This document shows positions 27,324 through 35,487 of a DNA stretch of 64,000 bases, one piece after another. The notes beneath the pieces are model-generated. The model saw nothing but the letters and a program-made list of their open reading frames with translations, searched no databases and was not told where the DNA came from. Origin of the DNA: Ferrovibrio sp035304305 (GTDB taxonomy: Bacteria; Pseudomonadota; Alphaproteobacteria; Ferrovibrionales; Ferrovibrionaceae); NCBI RefSeq assembly GCF_035304305.1, contig NZ_DATGQG010000072.1, forward strand, positions 29,985 through 93,984. Direction: 5' to 3'. Made by a program: the position numbers and the translations under genes. Numbering within the stretch: the first letter of the stretch is position 1; every line of letters starts with the position of its first letter.

Positions 27324-30023
27324 TCAATCCTCGTCCTCGCCGTTCCTGAGCTCGTCGAACCAGCCGAGATGCCGCAGCAGGATTTTTTCCCCTTCGAGTA
27401 GCAGCATCAGGCCGAAGCCGATGCCTATGATCAGTGCACCGTCCTGGAGCAGCAGCGGCCGGCTTCCGAACACCGCCTGCATGAAGGGCGCATAGGTGAA
27501 GGCGAGCTGGGCCACGACGAGGATGGCGATCGCCCCAAGCGCGATCGGCGTGCCGAGCAGCCCGCGCAGGGTCAGCGAGGTCATGTGCAGGTAACGCACG
27601 TTGAACAGGTAGAAAATCTCGCCGACGATGAACATGTTGACCACCATCGTGCGCGCGGTCTCCACGTCGCGGCCGGTATTCAGGGCATAAAAGAAGAGCC
27701 CGAGCGCGGCGGCGGCCAGCAATACCGAGACGATGATGACCCGCCAGAGCAGGAAGGGCGAAAGCAGCGATGCGTTGGCGGCGCGCGGCGGCCGGCGCAT
27801 CACGCCGGGCTCGGGCGGCTCGAATGCAAGCACCAGTCCCAGCGTTCCCGTCAGGATCAGGTTTACCCAGAGGATCTGGGTCGCCGTCATCGGAAGGCTG
27901 AAGCCCAGCAGGATCGCCAGCACCACGGCAACGGTTTCCGCACCGTTGGTCGGAATTTCCCAGGCAATCACCTTTCGGATGTTGTCGTGGACCGTGCGGC
28001 CCTCGCTCACCGCGCGCACGATGGAGGCGAAATTGTCGTCCAGCAGCACCATCTGGGCCGCTTCCTTCGCCGCTTCCGTGCCCTTGATTCCCATCGCCGT
28101 TCCGACCGCGGCCTGCTTGAGGGACGGTGCGTCATTCACGCCGTCGCCCGTCATCGCCACGATATGGCCGTTCTTCTGCAGGGCCTGCACGATGCGCAGC
28201 TTGTGCTCGGGGCTGGTGCGCGCGAAGACGGCGATGCGCTCGACCGCCTGCTGCAGCTCGGCATCCGACAGCCGGTCGAGATCGGCGCCGGTCGCGACCT
28301 GCGGATCGTCCGCGATGTCCAGCTGACGGGCGATGGCAGCGGCCGTGGCGGCGTGGTCGCCCGTGATCATCTTGACCGCAATGCGCGCCGAACGGCACTG
28401 CCGGATCGCCTCCCTGGCTTCCGGTCTCGGGGGATCGATGAATCCGATCAGGCCGAGAAACGCGATTCCATCCGCCACGTCGCTGAACTGCAGCCGCTCC
28501 GGCGCGTCCGGCAGCGTCTTCATGCCGAAGGCAAGAACCCGCTCGCCCTGGGCACCCGCAGCGGCGATATGCTCGGCCCAGGCGTCCGTATCGATGGAGC
28601 CGGCCCGCCCCAACAGGGCTTCCGCCGCGCCCTTGATGAATATGACCGCTTCGCCCGACGGCGTCCGATGCAGCGTCGCCATGAACCGGTAGGCGGGATC
28701 GAACGGAATCTCGTCGATTCGCGGCCAGGCTTCCCGGATTTCGGCCGGATCGAGGCCTGCCTTCATGGCGAGCGCCAGCAGGGCGCCTTCCATGGGATCG
28801 CCGTTCACATGCCAATGCCCGTCGGCGGCGGCGAGCTGCGCGTCGTTGCACAGCAGGCCGCAGCGAAGCAGATCGGTCAGCGCGGGATCGATGGCGGGCC
28901 GGTCTCCGGTGAGCTGGTCGGACAGTTCGCCTTCGGGCGCATAGCCCGAACCGCTCGCCAGAATCTGCCGGTCTCCGATGATGATCCGCCGTGCCGTCAT
29001 TTCGTTGCGGGTCAGGGTGCCGGTCTTGTCGGTGCAGATCACCGTCGTCGCGCCGAGGGTTTCCACCGCGGGCAGTTTGCGGATCACGGCATTACGCATC
29101 GCCATGCGCCGCACGCCGATGGCAAGAGTTATGGTGATCACCGCCGGCAGGCCCTCCGGGACGATGCCCACCGCGAGGGCCACCACGGCGATGAGCATCT
29201 CGACCCAGTCCAGATCGCGGACCAGAACGCCGAAGGTGAACAGGGCCGCGCCGCCGGCCAGCACAACCCAGGTAAACCGCTTGGCGAAACGGTCGATCTG
29301 GCGCAGCAGCGGCGTGCTCAGCGGCTCCACTTTCTGCAGCAGCGAGCTGATCCGGCCGATCTGCGTGCGGATCCCGGTTTCCACCACCACGCCGATACCT
29401 TGGCCCGCCGCCACAAGGGTGCCGGAGAAGGCCATGTTCCGCCGGTCGCCCAGCGGCGTTTCCGGGCCGACGGCCTGCTCATGCTTTTCCGCGGGCACCG
29501 ATTCGCCCGTCAGCACCGCTTCCTCGACCAGAAGGCGCCTGGCGCGCAGCAGGCGCAGATCGGCAGGCACCCGGTCGCCGGCCTCGAGAAGGACGACGTC
29601 GCCCGGAACGAGATCGCGCACCGCGACGGCTTCGCGCCGCCCCTCGCGCAGCACCGTTGCCTGGGGAGCGATCATCTGCCGGATCGCGTCCAGGGCCTGT
29701 TCCGCGCGGCCCTCCTGAATGAAGCCGATGACCGCATTCACGATCACGAGGGCGATGATCACGCCGGCATCGACGAGATGCCCGAGCACTAGTGCCGCCG
29801 CCGCACCCAGCAGCAGGAAGTAGATCAGGACATTGTTGAACTGGGCGAGGAACCGCCAGAGCGCCGACCGTCCCCTGGCCGCGGGAATCTCATTCAGTCC
29901 GTAGCGCTGGCGTCGCGCCGCGGCCTCGGCCTCCGGCAGGCCCTGATCGTTTGCTGCCAGCTGCGCCAGAACGGCACCGGCGGGCAGGGCATGCCAGACG
30001 GGATCGCCACGATCCGCATCCAT
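27324..30023 (-). CDS. P-type cation ATPase, P2-like (CtpF/PacL-like)
   Basis: 899 residues. Cation_ATPase_N region, actuator motif TGES (172-175), metal-site helix M4 with PEGLP (289-293), phosphorylation site D332 in CTDKTGTLT, TGDGVNDAPSLK hinge, and six C-terminal membrane segments. It resembles P2 Ca-type pumps, but in M6 the stretch WVNLILTGTLGL keeps Asn and lacks the Thr-Asp pair that binds Ca2+ in SERCA. The ensuing AFEPPEPGVM is like stress-linked CtpF pumps. It follows a universal stress gene by 2 bases, so both share a transcript. Transported ion uncertain. Confidence 0.9.
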   Translation of the reverse strand: MDADRGDPVWHALPAGAVLAQLAANDQGLPEAEAAARRQRYGLNEIPAARGRSALWRFLAQFNNVLIYFLLLGAAAALVLGHLVDAGVIIALVIVNAVIGFIQEGRAEQALDAIRQMIAPQATVLREGRREAVAVRDLVPGDVVLLEAGDRVPADLRLLRARRLLVEEAVLTGESVPAEKHEQAVGPETPLGDRRNMAFSGTLVAAGQGIGVVVETGIRTQIGRISSLLQKVEPLSTPLLRQIDRFAKRFTWVVLAGGAALFTFGVLVRDLDWVEMLIAVVALAVGIVPEGLPAVITITLAIGVRRMAMRNAVIRKLPAVETLGATTVICTDKTGTLTRNEMTARRIIIGDRQILASGSGYAPEGELSDQLTGDRPAIDPALTDLLRCGLLCNDAQLAAADGHWHVNGDPMEGALLALAMKAGLDPAEIREAWPRIDEIPFDPAYRFMATLHRTPSGEAVIFIKGAAEALLGRAGSIDTDAWAEHIAAAGAQGERVLAFGMKTLPDAPERLQFSDVADGIAFLGLIGFIDPPRPEAREAIRQCRSARIAVKMITGDHAATAAAIARQLDIADDPQVATGADLDRLSDAELQQAVERIAVFARTSPEHKLRIVQALQKNGHIVAMTGDGVNDAPSLKQAAVGTAMGIKGTEAAKEAAQMVLLDDNFASIVRAVSEGRTVHDNIRKVIAWEIPTNGAETVAVVLAILLGFSLPMTATQILWVNLILTGTLGLVLAFEPPEPGVMRRPPRAANASLLSPFLLWRVIIVSVLLAAAALGLFFYALNTGRDVETARTMVVNMFIVGEIFYLFNVRYLHMTSLTLRGLLGTPIALGAIAILVVAQLAFTYAPFMQAVFGSRPLLLQDGALIIGIGFGLMLLLEGEKILLRHLGWFDELRNGEDED

Positions 30024-30025
30024 CC

Positions 30026-30949
30026 CTATGCGTCTCCGTCGGCATTCCGGCCGATCAGCGCCGCACGCGGTTCGCGGACGAGAAGCACATCGCCGGGAGA
30101 AAATTCGACGATTTTCCTGGCCGTGCTTCCGATCAGAACATCGAGTATGCCGCTCCGGCCATGGCTGCCCAGGCAGACGAGGCCGGCGCCGCGGTCTTCC
30201 ATATAGGCTCGGATCATGATCTCGGGGCGCCCGTATTCGACCAGGGTCGTCACGGCGCGCTTCCGGTCTTCGCCAAGAGCGGATTGAGCCAGAAACCTGT
30301 CGCAGGCCTGCTGCCCCATTGTGCGGAACTGGTCCTGCAATCCGGCGTCGTCGAGAAATGCTGCCATCGGAACGTCGAAGGCGTGGAACAGGGTCAGCGT
30401 CGTATCCGGGAAGAAGGCCGCCGCCGCGTTGAGCGCATGGCGGGAGGATTCGGAGAAGTCGGTGGCAATGACGATTTCCTGATAGGACCTGGCCCGCGCT
30501 TTCACGACGAGTACGGGCACCGTCGCGCGGCGAATCAGGCGGTCGACCGTCGCGCCGAGGAAGTAGCGGCCGAGGGTTTCGTCCCGGGCGATGCCGGTAA
30601 TGATCAGGTCGCAGCCTTCCGTTCGGGCAACCTCGTCGATCATCGCAGCCGGGTCGCCTTCGGCAACCGTCAGCGTGAAATGGTCCAGGTGGCCGGCCAG
30701 GTCGCGGCGCAGACGCGCCTCGGCAAGGGCCTTGCGGTCACGTGGCCGGCGCCAGCTCGGCAGGTCGTCCAGTTGCCGTTGCTCGATGAACCGCTCCGCC
30801 GGGTTCAGCACGTGGAGGACATGCAACGGCGCCTGCCACTGCCGGGACAGCAAGGCGGCACGGTCCGTGGCGCGGTCGCAGCGGGCGCTCAGATCCGTGG
30901 CGAGCAGCAGTTTCTTCGGCGGACCTTTCGTCCAGCTTGCCTCGGTCAC
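30026..30949 (-). CDS. tandem universal stress protein
   Basis: 307 residues from a GTG at 30949, chosen because GGAG lies 7 bases upstream; an in-frame ATG at 30994 has no such site. Two Usp domains: the first starts KKLLLATDLSARC and the second YQEIVIATDFSESSRH. Only the second has the full ATP-binding pattern GSHGRSGILDVLIGSTARK. Tandem Usp proteins of this size are typical of hypoxia regulons. It is cotranscribed with the P-type ATPase gene downstream and diverges from the exchanger gene. Confidence 0.88.
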   Translation of the reverse strand: MTEASWTKGPPKKLLLATDLSARCDRATDRAALLSRQWQAPLHVLHVLNPAERFIEQRQLDDLPSWRRPRDRKALAEARLRRDLAGHLDHFTLTVAEGDPAAMIDEVARTEGCDLIITGIARDETLGRYFLGATVDRLIRRATVPVLVVKARARSYQEIVIATDFSESSRHALNAAAAFFPDTTLTLFHAFDVPMAAFLDDAGLQDQFRTMGQQACDRFLAQSALGEDRKRAVTTLVEYGRPEIMIRAYMEDRGAGLVCLGSHGRSGILDVLIGSTARKIVEFSPGDVLLVREPRAALIGRNADGDA

Positions 30950-31045
30950 TTTGACACTCCGATCTGAATGCGAGAGCCGATGGCCGGCACCCATGCTTTG
31001 AAAATGCACTGGCGTCCGGGACGGCCCGTCCCCTAAGTTTGACCA

Positions 31046-32023
31046 ATGATCATGGCCCTCGCAACCTGCCTGGCGGCACTCCTCATCCTGGTGCTTGGAG
31101 CCGAGCTGGTTACCCGTGGCGGCAGCACGCTTGCCGGTCAGCTCGGCATTCGCCCGATCCTGATCGGCCTGACCGTGGTGGCGGTGGGTACGAGCGCGCC
31201 GGAGCTTGCGGTGGGCATCGAGGCCGCGCTCCAGGGAGCGGGGGCGCTGGCGATCGGCAACATCGCCGGCACGAATACCGTGAACGTCCTCCTGATCCTT
31301 GGCCTCAGCGCGGCGATCCGCCCGCTTGCGCTCCGCATGGAGACGATCCGGATGGATCTGCCGGTAATGGTCGTGAGTGCGCTGGCCATGCTGGTCATGG
31401 CATTTGACGGCGCCCTGACCCGCACCGAAGGCATCCTGCTGCTGCTGGGGGGATGCGGTTACACGGCGGTGGTCGTCATACTGGCGCGGCAGGAAAGCCG
31501 GATGGTCAAGATCCGCTTTGCCGAGGAATACAATGTACCGGAACGGATCCGGAGCAGTCGGGCGGGCATTGCACGCAGCACGGTCACCCTGCTCGTCGGC
31601 ATCGCCGTGATCGTGGTGGCCGCCGACTGGCTCGTCGACAGCGCCGTTACGCTCGCCCGCATCTGGGGCGTCACCGACGCCTTCATCGGCCTGACTATCG
31701 TCGCGATCGGCACCTCTGCGCCGGAATTCGTGACCACGATCCTGTCCACGCTGAAAAAGGAGCGGGACATTGCCATCGGCAATCTGCTGGGCAGCAGCGT
31801 CTACAACATCCTGTTCATCCTCGGTGCCACTGCGGCGGTGACGCCGGCTGACATACCGGTCACGCCGGAACTGATCCGGATCGACATCCCCGTCATGGCG
31901 GGTGTGGCGATGGTCTGCGTGCCGGTTTTTCTTTCCGGCCGGCAGATATCGCGCGTCGAAGGGACGCTGTTCGTAATCGCCTATCTGCTGTATCTGGCAT
32001 TCCTGCTGGTGACGCGCACCTGA
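31046..32023 (+). CDS. calcium/sodium antiporter, YrbG-type
   Basis: 325 residues, ten predicted membrane segments in two inverted repeats. Each repeat has the alpha motif of the Ca2+:cation antiporter superfamily: VGTSAPELAVG with GNIAGTNTVN in the first, IGTSAPEFVTT with GNLLGSSVYN in the second. Such proteins exchange Ca2+ for Na+ (or K+/H+) in the inner membrane. Placement beside a Ca-type P-ATPase suggests joint ion homeostasis during stress. It converges on the second universal stress gene with a 2-base gap. Confidence 0.93.
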   Translation: MIMALATCLAALLILVLGAELVTRGGSTLAGQLGIRPILIGLTVVAVGTSAPELAVGIEAALQGAGALAIGNIAGTNTVNVLLILGLSAAIRPLALRMETIRMDLPVMVVSALAMLVMAFDGALTRTEGILLLLGGCGYTAVVVILARQESRMVKIRFAEEYNVPERIRSSRAGIARSTVTLLVGIAVIVVAADWLVDSAVTLARIWGVTDAFIGLTIVAIGTSAPEFVTTILSTLKKERDIAIGNLLGSSVYNILFILGATAAVTPADIPVTPELIRIDIPVMAGVAMVCVPVFLSGRQISRVEGTLFVIAYLLYLAFLLVTRT

Positions 32024-32025
32024 CG

Positions 32026-32853
32026 TCAATGGGAAAAGAACACCGGGACGAAGAGTTCCTGCAGCATCCGGCGCGTCACCCCGCCGAGCATGATCTCCCA
32101 GAGCCTGGGATAGCCGTAGCCGCCCATGACGATCATGTCGACGCCAAGATCCATGGCGCGGGTCTGGATCAGCGGGAAGGCATCGGCCGCAGAGGCAATG
32201 AACGGCTCCACGGCCAGCGTGACGCCCTGGCGTGAGAGATGCGTCGCGATATCCGCGCCGATGATTCGGCGAGACACCGCATCCTCGGTGACTTCCATGA
32301 CGGTCACTTCCCTGGCCTGACGCAGCAGCGGCAGCGCATCCGACACGGCGCGTGCCGCGGGTGCCGATGCCTTCCAGGCAATGAGAATGTTGCGGCCAAC
32401 GGTCTTCACCTCGCGGTCGCGGGGGAAGACGATCACCGGTCGGCCGGCGGTCACGATGGTTCTGCCCGGATCCGGACTGTAGGGCGGCTCGAGGTCGAGC
32501 CCGGTCTGCCGCTGCCCGATGACGACAAGATCGCTGTAATAGCCATGGGCCACCAGCGTGTTGTCGATATCGCCTTCGACATCCCGCCATTCGATGTTGA
32601 TGCCGAATCTGCCCGCCGTGGCGTCGACCATCTTCCTGGCCGCCTTCGCCTGCTCTTCCTGGGCCTCACGCTGTACCTGGATCACCGTGTCGGCGACTCC
32701 GGTCCCCATCACATCGGCCGGGATGAAGGGCGGGTGCCGGATATGCAGGGCGGTCAGATGGGCCTGGTGATCCCTGGCCAGACCGGCGGCATAGTTCAGC
32801 CGGTGCTGTGCTTCAGCCCGGCCATCGGCATAGACGAGGATATCGCGGAGCAT
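32026..32853 (-). CDS. tandem universal stress protein, FNR-box promoter
   Basis: 275 residues with two Usp domains. The N-terminal half starts MLRDILVYADG; the C-terminal half starts RNILIAWKASAPAARAV and ends with the nucleotide loop GGYGYPRLWEIMLGGVTRRML. The family binds ATP/AMP and supports survival in growth arrest. The promoter region holds a perfect FNR-type palindrome (32911-32924) whose centre is exactly 41.5 bases from the start site predicted by the -10-like GATAAT, so activation at low oxygen is likely. Confidence 0.9.
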   Translation of the reverse strand: MLRDILVYADGRAEAQHRLNYAAGLARDHQAHLTALHIRHPPFIPADVMGTGVADTVIQVQREAQEEQAKAARKMVDATAGRFGINIEWRDVEGDIDNTLVAHGYYSDLVVIGQRQTGLDLEPPYSPDPGRTIVTAGRPVIVFPRDREVKTVGRNILIAWKASAPAARAVSDALPLLRQAREVTVMEVTEDAVSRRIIGADIATHLSRQGVTLAVEPFIASAADAFPLIQTRAMDLGVDMIVMGGYGYPRLWEIMLGGVTRRMLQELFVPVFFSH

Positions 32854-32875
32854 GGGTTTTCCATTCGGCGGTTAT

Positions 32876-32924
32876 GAAATTGATTATCCGGGCAAGGTTG
32901 CCATCTGTCATTGATCCGGATCAA
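32876..32924 (-). promoter_or_regulatory. predicted class II FNR-dependent promoter for Usp gene
   Basis: Minus strand. The -10-like hexamer GATAAT (32888-32883; 5 of 6 to TATAAT) predicts a start at 32876, 23 bases before the ATG at 32853. The palindrome TTGATCCGGATCAA then centres at -41.5, the canonical class II FNR position. Nothing -35-like is needed in that class. Confidence 0.7.
32911..32924. promoter_or_regulatory. FNR/FixK box 1
   Basis: TTGATCCGGATCAA, a perfect match to the TTGAT-N4-ATCAA consensus of FNR/FixK/Anr regulators. It lies in the 151-base divergent region between the Usp gene (minus) and the PRPP-synthetase-like gene (plus), so it may serve both. For the plus gene a -10-like CATAAA (32944-32949) lies about three bases closer than the ideal place. 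Confidence 0.85.
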
Positions 32925-33004
32925 CCATGCGGCGGAAAACCGGCATAAATCGTTGAGTTCACGGCTGTATCCGGCCACGATGACGCTTTAGCCGAGGAGC
33001 TCCC

Positions 33005-33886
33005 ATGACCCTGATCATCCCGCTGCCCGGAAACGAGGATTTTGCGGCCCGACTGGCCGGCTTTCCGGGTTTCGAGCTCGGCCGTCTGGACCTGCACCGG
33101 TTTCCCGACGGTGAGTCCCTCATCCGCATCCTCTCCAATGTCACGGACCGGGACGTGGCGCTGGTCTGCACGCTGGCGAACCCGGATCCGCAGTTCCTGC
33201 CGCTGATCTTTGCCGCGGATGCCTGTCGGGATCTGGGCTGCGCGCGGGTCACGCTGGTGGCGCCTTATCTCGCCTACATGCGGCAGGACCGGCAGTTCCG
33301 GCAGGGCGAGGCCGTCACCTCGCGCAGCTTCGCGCGACTCATTTCGAAGCGCTTCGACCAGCTGATCACGGTCGATCCGCATCTGCATCGCTATGCCAGC
33401 CTGGCGGACATCTATCGCATCACCACCTGCGCCATTCCGTCTGCTCCCGTCATCGCCACCTGGATCGCGGATAGCGTGCCTGCCCCGGTGATCGTGGGGC
33501 CCGACGAGGAAAGCCGGCAGTGGGTCGCGGATGTTGCCGACCGCTGCGGGGCGCCCTTCTTCGTTCTGTCCAAGTCGCGCAAGGGCGACCGGGAGGTGGA
33601 GATTGCGTTGCCGGATGTCGGTGAATTCCGGGATCGCCAGCCGGTGCTGATCGACGACATCGTGTCCACGGGCCACACGGCGGCCGAGGCCGCCGCGCGC
33701 CTCGTGGCGGCCGGCTTCCGCAAGCCGGTCTGCGCCGTGGTACATGCGATCTTCGCCGAAGGTGCCTTCGACCGGCTTCGAGCGGCGATGACGCGGGTCG
33801 TATCGACCGACACGGTGCCCCATGGCAGCAACGCGATGTCGGTCGCGGCCCTGGTTGCGAATGCGATCCGGTCCGAAGACTGCTAA
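33005..33886 (+). CDS. ribose-phosphate pyrophosphokinase-like protein
   Basis: 293 residues, shorter than classical Prs (about 315) and near the archaeal short type. Prs features seen: HRFPDGESLIRI, YMRQDRQF (91-98), the ATP-loop-like VDPHLHRY (123-130), a catalytic-loop KSRKGDREVEI, and the PRPP-binding loop LIDDIVSTGHT (216-225). It would make PRPP from ribose 5-phosphate and ATP in the cytoplasm, though the diverged sequence leaves room for another phosphoribosyl role. AGGAG precedes the ATG. It shares the FNR-box region with the Usp gene, and its stop overlaps that of the convergent RNase-like gene. Confidence 0.82.
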   Translation: MTLIIPLPGNEDFAARLAGFPGFELGRLDLHRFPDGESLIRILSNVTDRDVALVCTLANPDPQFLPLIFAADACRDLGCARVTLVAPYLAYMRQDRQFRQGEAVTSRSFARLISKRFDQLITVDPHLHRYASLADIYRITTCAIPSAPVIATWIADSVPAPVIVGPDEESRQWVADVADRCGAPFFVLSKSRKGDREVEIALPDVGEFRDRQPVLIDDIVSTGHTAAEAAARLVAAGFRKPVCAVVHAIFAEGAFDRLRAAMTRVVSTDTVPHGSNAMSVAALVANAIRSEDC

Positions 33887-35487
33887 CGCTGGCCGATCAG
33901 GCGGTGCATCTTCTTGAGCAGCCGGCGACGCTCGGCGTCGGACTCGGCCTTCCGGAGCTCCTGCTGGATCAGCAGCATCAGCCTGGCATAGTCGTTATGC
34001 CAATCATGGCCGGCTACCGCCGCCGCCTCGGCATAGCGGTCGAGTCGCTTCGCGGTGGGCGGCAGTTTCACCGCCCGGATCCTGTTGCGCTCGATGGTAT
34101 AGACCTGGTCGAGCTTCGGTTCGAAGATTCTGGGCGCCTTGTCGCCCCAGCGCGCAATATCCGCGCGTAAAGCTGCCGTCGCTTCCGGATCGGCATGGGT
34201 GAGGAACAGGCCGAGGCGGACCGGCAGCCGTTCGCGCAGCCAGTCGAGCAGCTCCTCGTGATCGGCATGTCCGGAATAGATCTCCAGCTTGCGGATGCTG
34301 GCGCGGACGCTGATATCGTCGCCCTGGATGCGCACGGCGCCCTCGCCGCGTTCCAGCAGCGCGCCCAGGGTGCCCGGCGCCTGGTAGCCGACCAGCAGGA
34401 CGGTCGCATTCGGCCGCCATAGGTTGTTCTTGAGGTGATGCCGGACCCGGCCGGCTTCGCACATGCCGGACGCGGCGATGATGATGGCTCCGCCGGTCAC
34501 CTGCTCGATCTGCATGCTTTCCTGCATCGTGCGGGTGAAGCGGATGCTGCTGCCGGAGAACGGCTTGCCGCCGGAGGCCGGGGTCTCTTCCCTGTGCAGG
34601 TACCGGGCAAAGACCTCGGTAACCCGGGTGGCCAGCGGCGAGTCGATGAAGATCGGAACGCGGCGCACCGCTTTCTCCGCGAACAGCCGGGTCAGGTCTG
34701 CCAGCAGTTCCTGCGTCCGTTCCACCGCGAAGGCGGGAATGATGAGATTGCCGCCCGCGGCGAGCGCCCGGTTGACTTCTTCCGCCAGAACCGCGCGGCG
34801 CGCGCGGTCGTCCAGCCGCGGCCGCCGGCGGCCGCCATAGGTCGCTTCCATCACGAGGAGATCCAGGCCGCTCGGGCCGGATGCTTCGTTCTGCAGCGCC
34901 TTGTGTTCGGGGCCGACATCGCCGGAGAACAGCAGCCGCAACGGCGCGCCACCCGGCTCGGCAACCTCGAACTCGATGGATGCCGAGCCGAGAATATGTC
35001 CCGCATTCCAGAATCGGGCGCGCAGGCCGGGAATGACCTCGAACCAGGCGTCGTAGTCGCGGGGCGACAGCAGGCGCAGACTGTCCACGGCGTCCTGCTG
35101 CGTGTAGATGGGCAGCACGACGCTTCGGCCGCGGCGCTGGTTGCGCCGGTTGAGCCGCTCGACTTCCATTTCCTGGATGCCGCCGGAATCCGGCAGCATG
35201 AAGCGCAGGAGGTCGCAGGTTCCCGGGGTCGCATGGATCGGACCGGCAAAGCCGGCCTTCGCCAGCTTCGGGATCAGACCGCTATGGTCGATATGGGCAT
35301 GCGTCAGCAGCACGGCATCGATCCCCCGCGGATCGAACGGCCAGGGCTTGTAATTGAGTTCCTTGAGGGTCTTGTCGCCCTGGAACATGCCACAATCGAC
35401 GAGAATGCTTTTCCCGCCGATGTCGAGACGGTAGCAGGAGCCGGTGACCGTGCCGGCCGCTCCGTGGATCGTCAGCGTGACGGTCAT
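33883..35487 (-). CDS. MBL-fold beta-CASP RNase-like protein
   Basis: 534 residues. Metallo-beta-lactamase core with THAHIDHSG (H63, H65, D67, H68 as zinc ligands), then FSGDVG, and a beta-CASP insert followed by an RNA-specificity (RMMBL) domain with SGHADHEELLDWL. The family includes CPSF73-like and RNase J-like nucleases; bacterial members of this length are mostly annotated as exonucleases of the CPSF-like group. Its ATG overlaps the stop of the AMP-phosphorylase-like gene (ATGA), implying coupled translation and a joint role in RNA or nucleotide turnover. Confidence 0.88.
   Translation of the reverse strand: MTVTLTIHGAAGTVTGSCYRLDIGGKSILVDCGMFQGDKTLKELNYKPWPFDPRGIDAVLLTHAHIDHSGLIPKLAKAGFAGPIHATPGTCDLLRFMLPDSGGIQEMEVERLNRRNQRRGRSVVLPIYTQQDAVDSLRLLSPRDYDAWFEVIPGLRARFWNAGHILGSASIEFEVAEPGGAPLRLLFSGDVGPEHKALQNEASGPSGLDLLVMEATYGGRRRPRLDDRARRAVLAEEVNRALAAGGNLIIPAFAVERTQELLADLTRLFAEKAVRRVPIFIDSPLATRVTEVFARYLHREETPASGGKPFSGSSIRFTRTMQESMQIEQVTGGAIIIAASGMCEAGRVRHHLKNNLWRPNATVLLVGYQAPGTLGALLERGEGAVRIQGDDISVRASIRKLEIYSGHADHEELLDWLRERLPVRLGLFLTHADPEATAALRADIARWGDKAPRIFEPKLDQVYTIERNRIRAVKLPPTAKRLDRYAEAAAVAGHDWHNDYARLMLLIQQELRKAESDAERRRLLKKMHRLIGQR

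Noticed and set aside
30950..32590. An upstream extension of the Usp gene to 854 codons
   Set aside because: It runs antisense through the exchanger gene and lacks family-like sequence; GTG at 30949 with a GGAG site is a better start.
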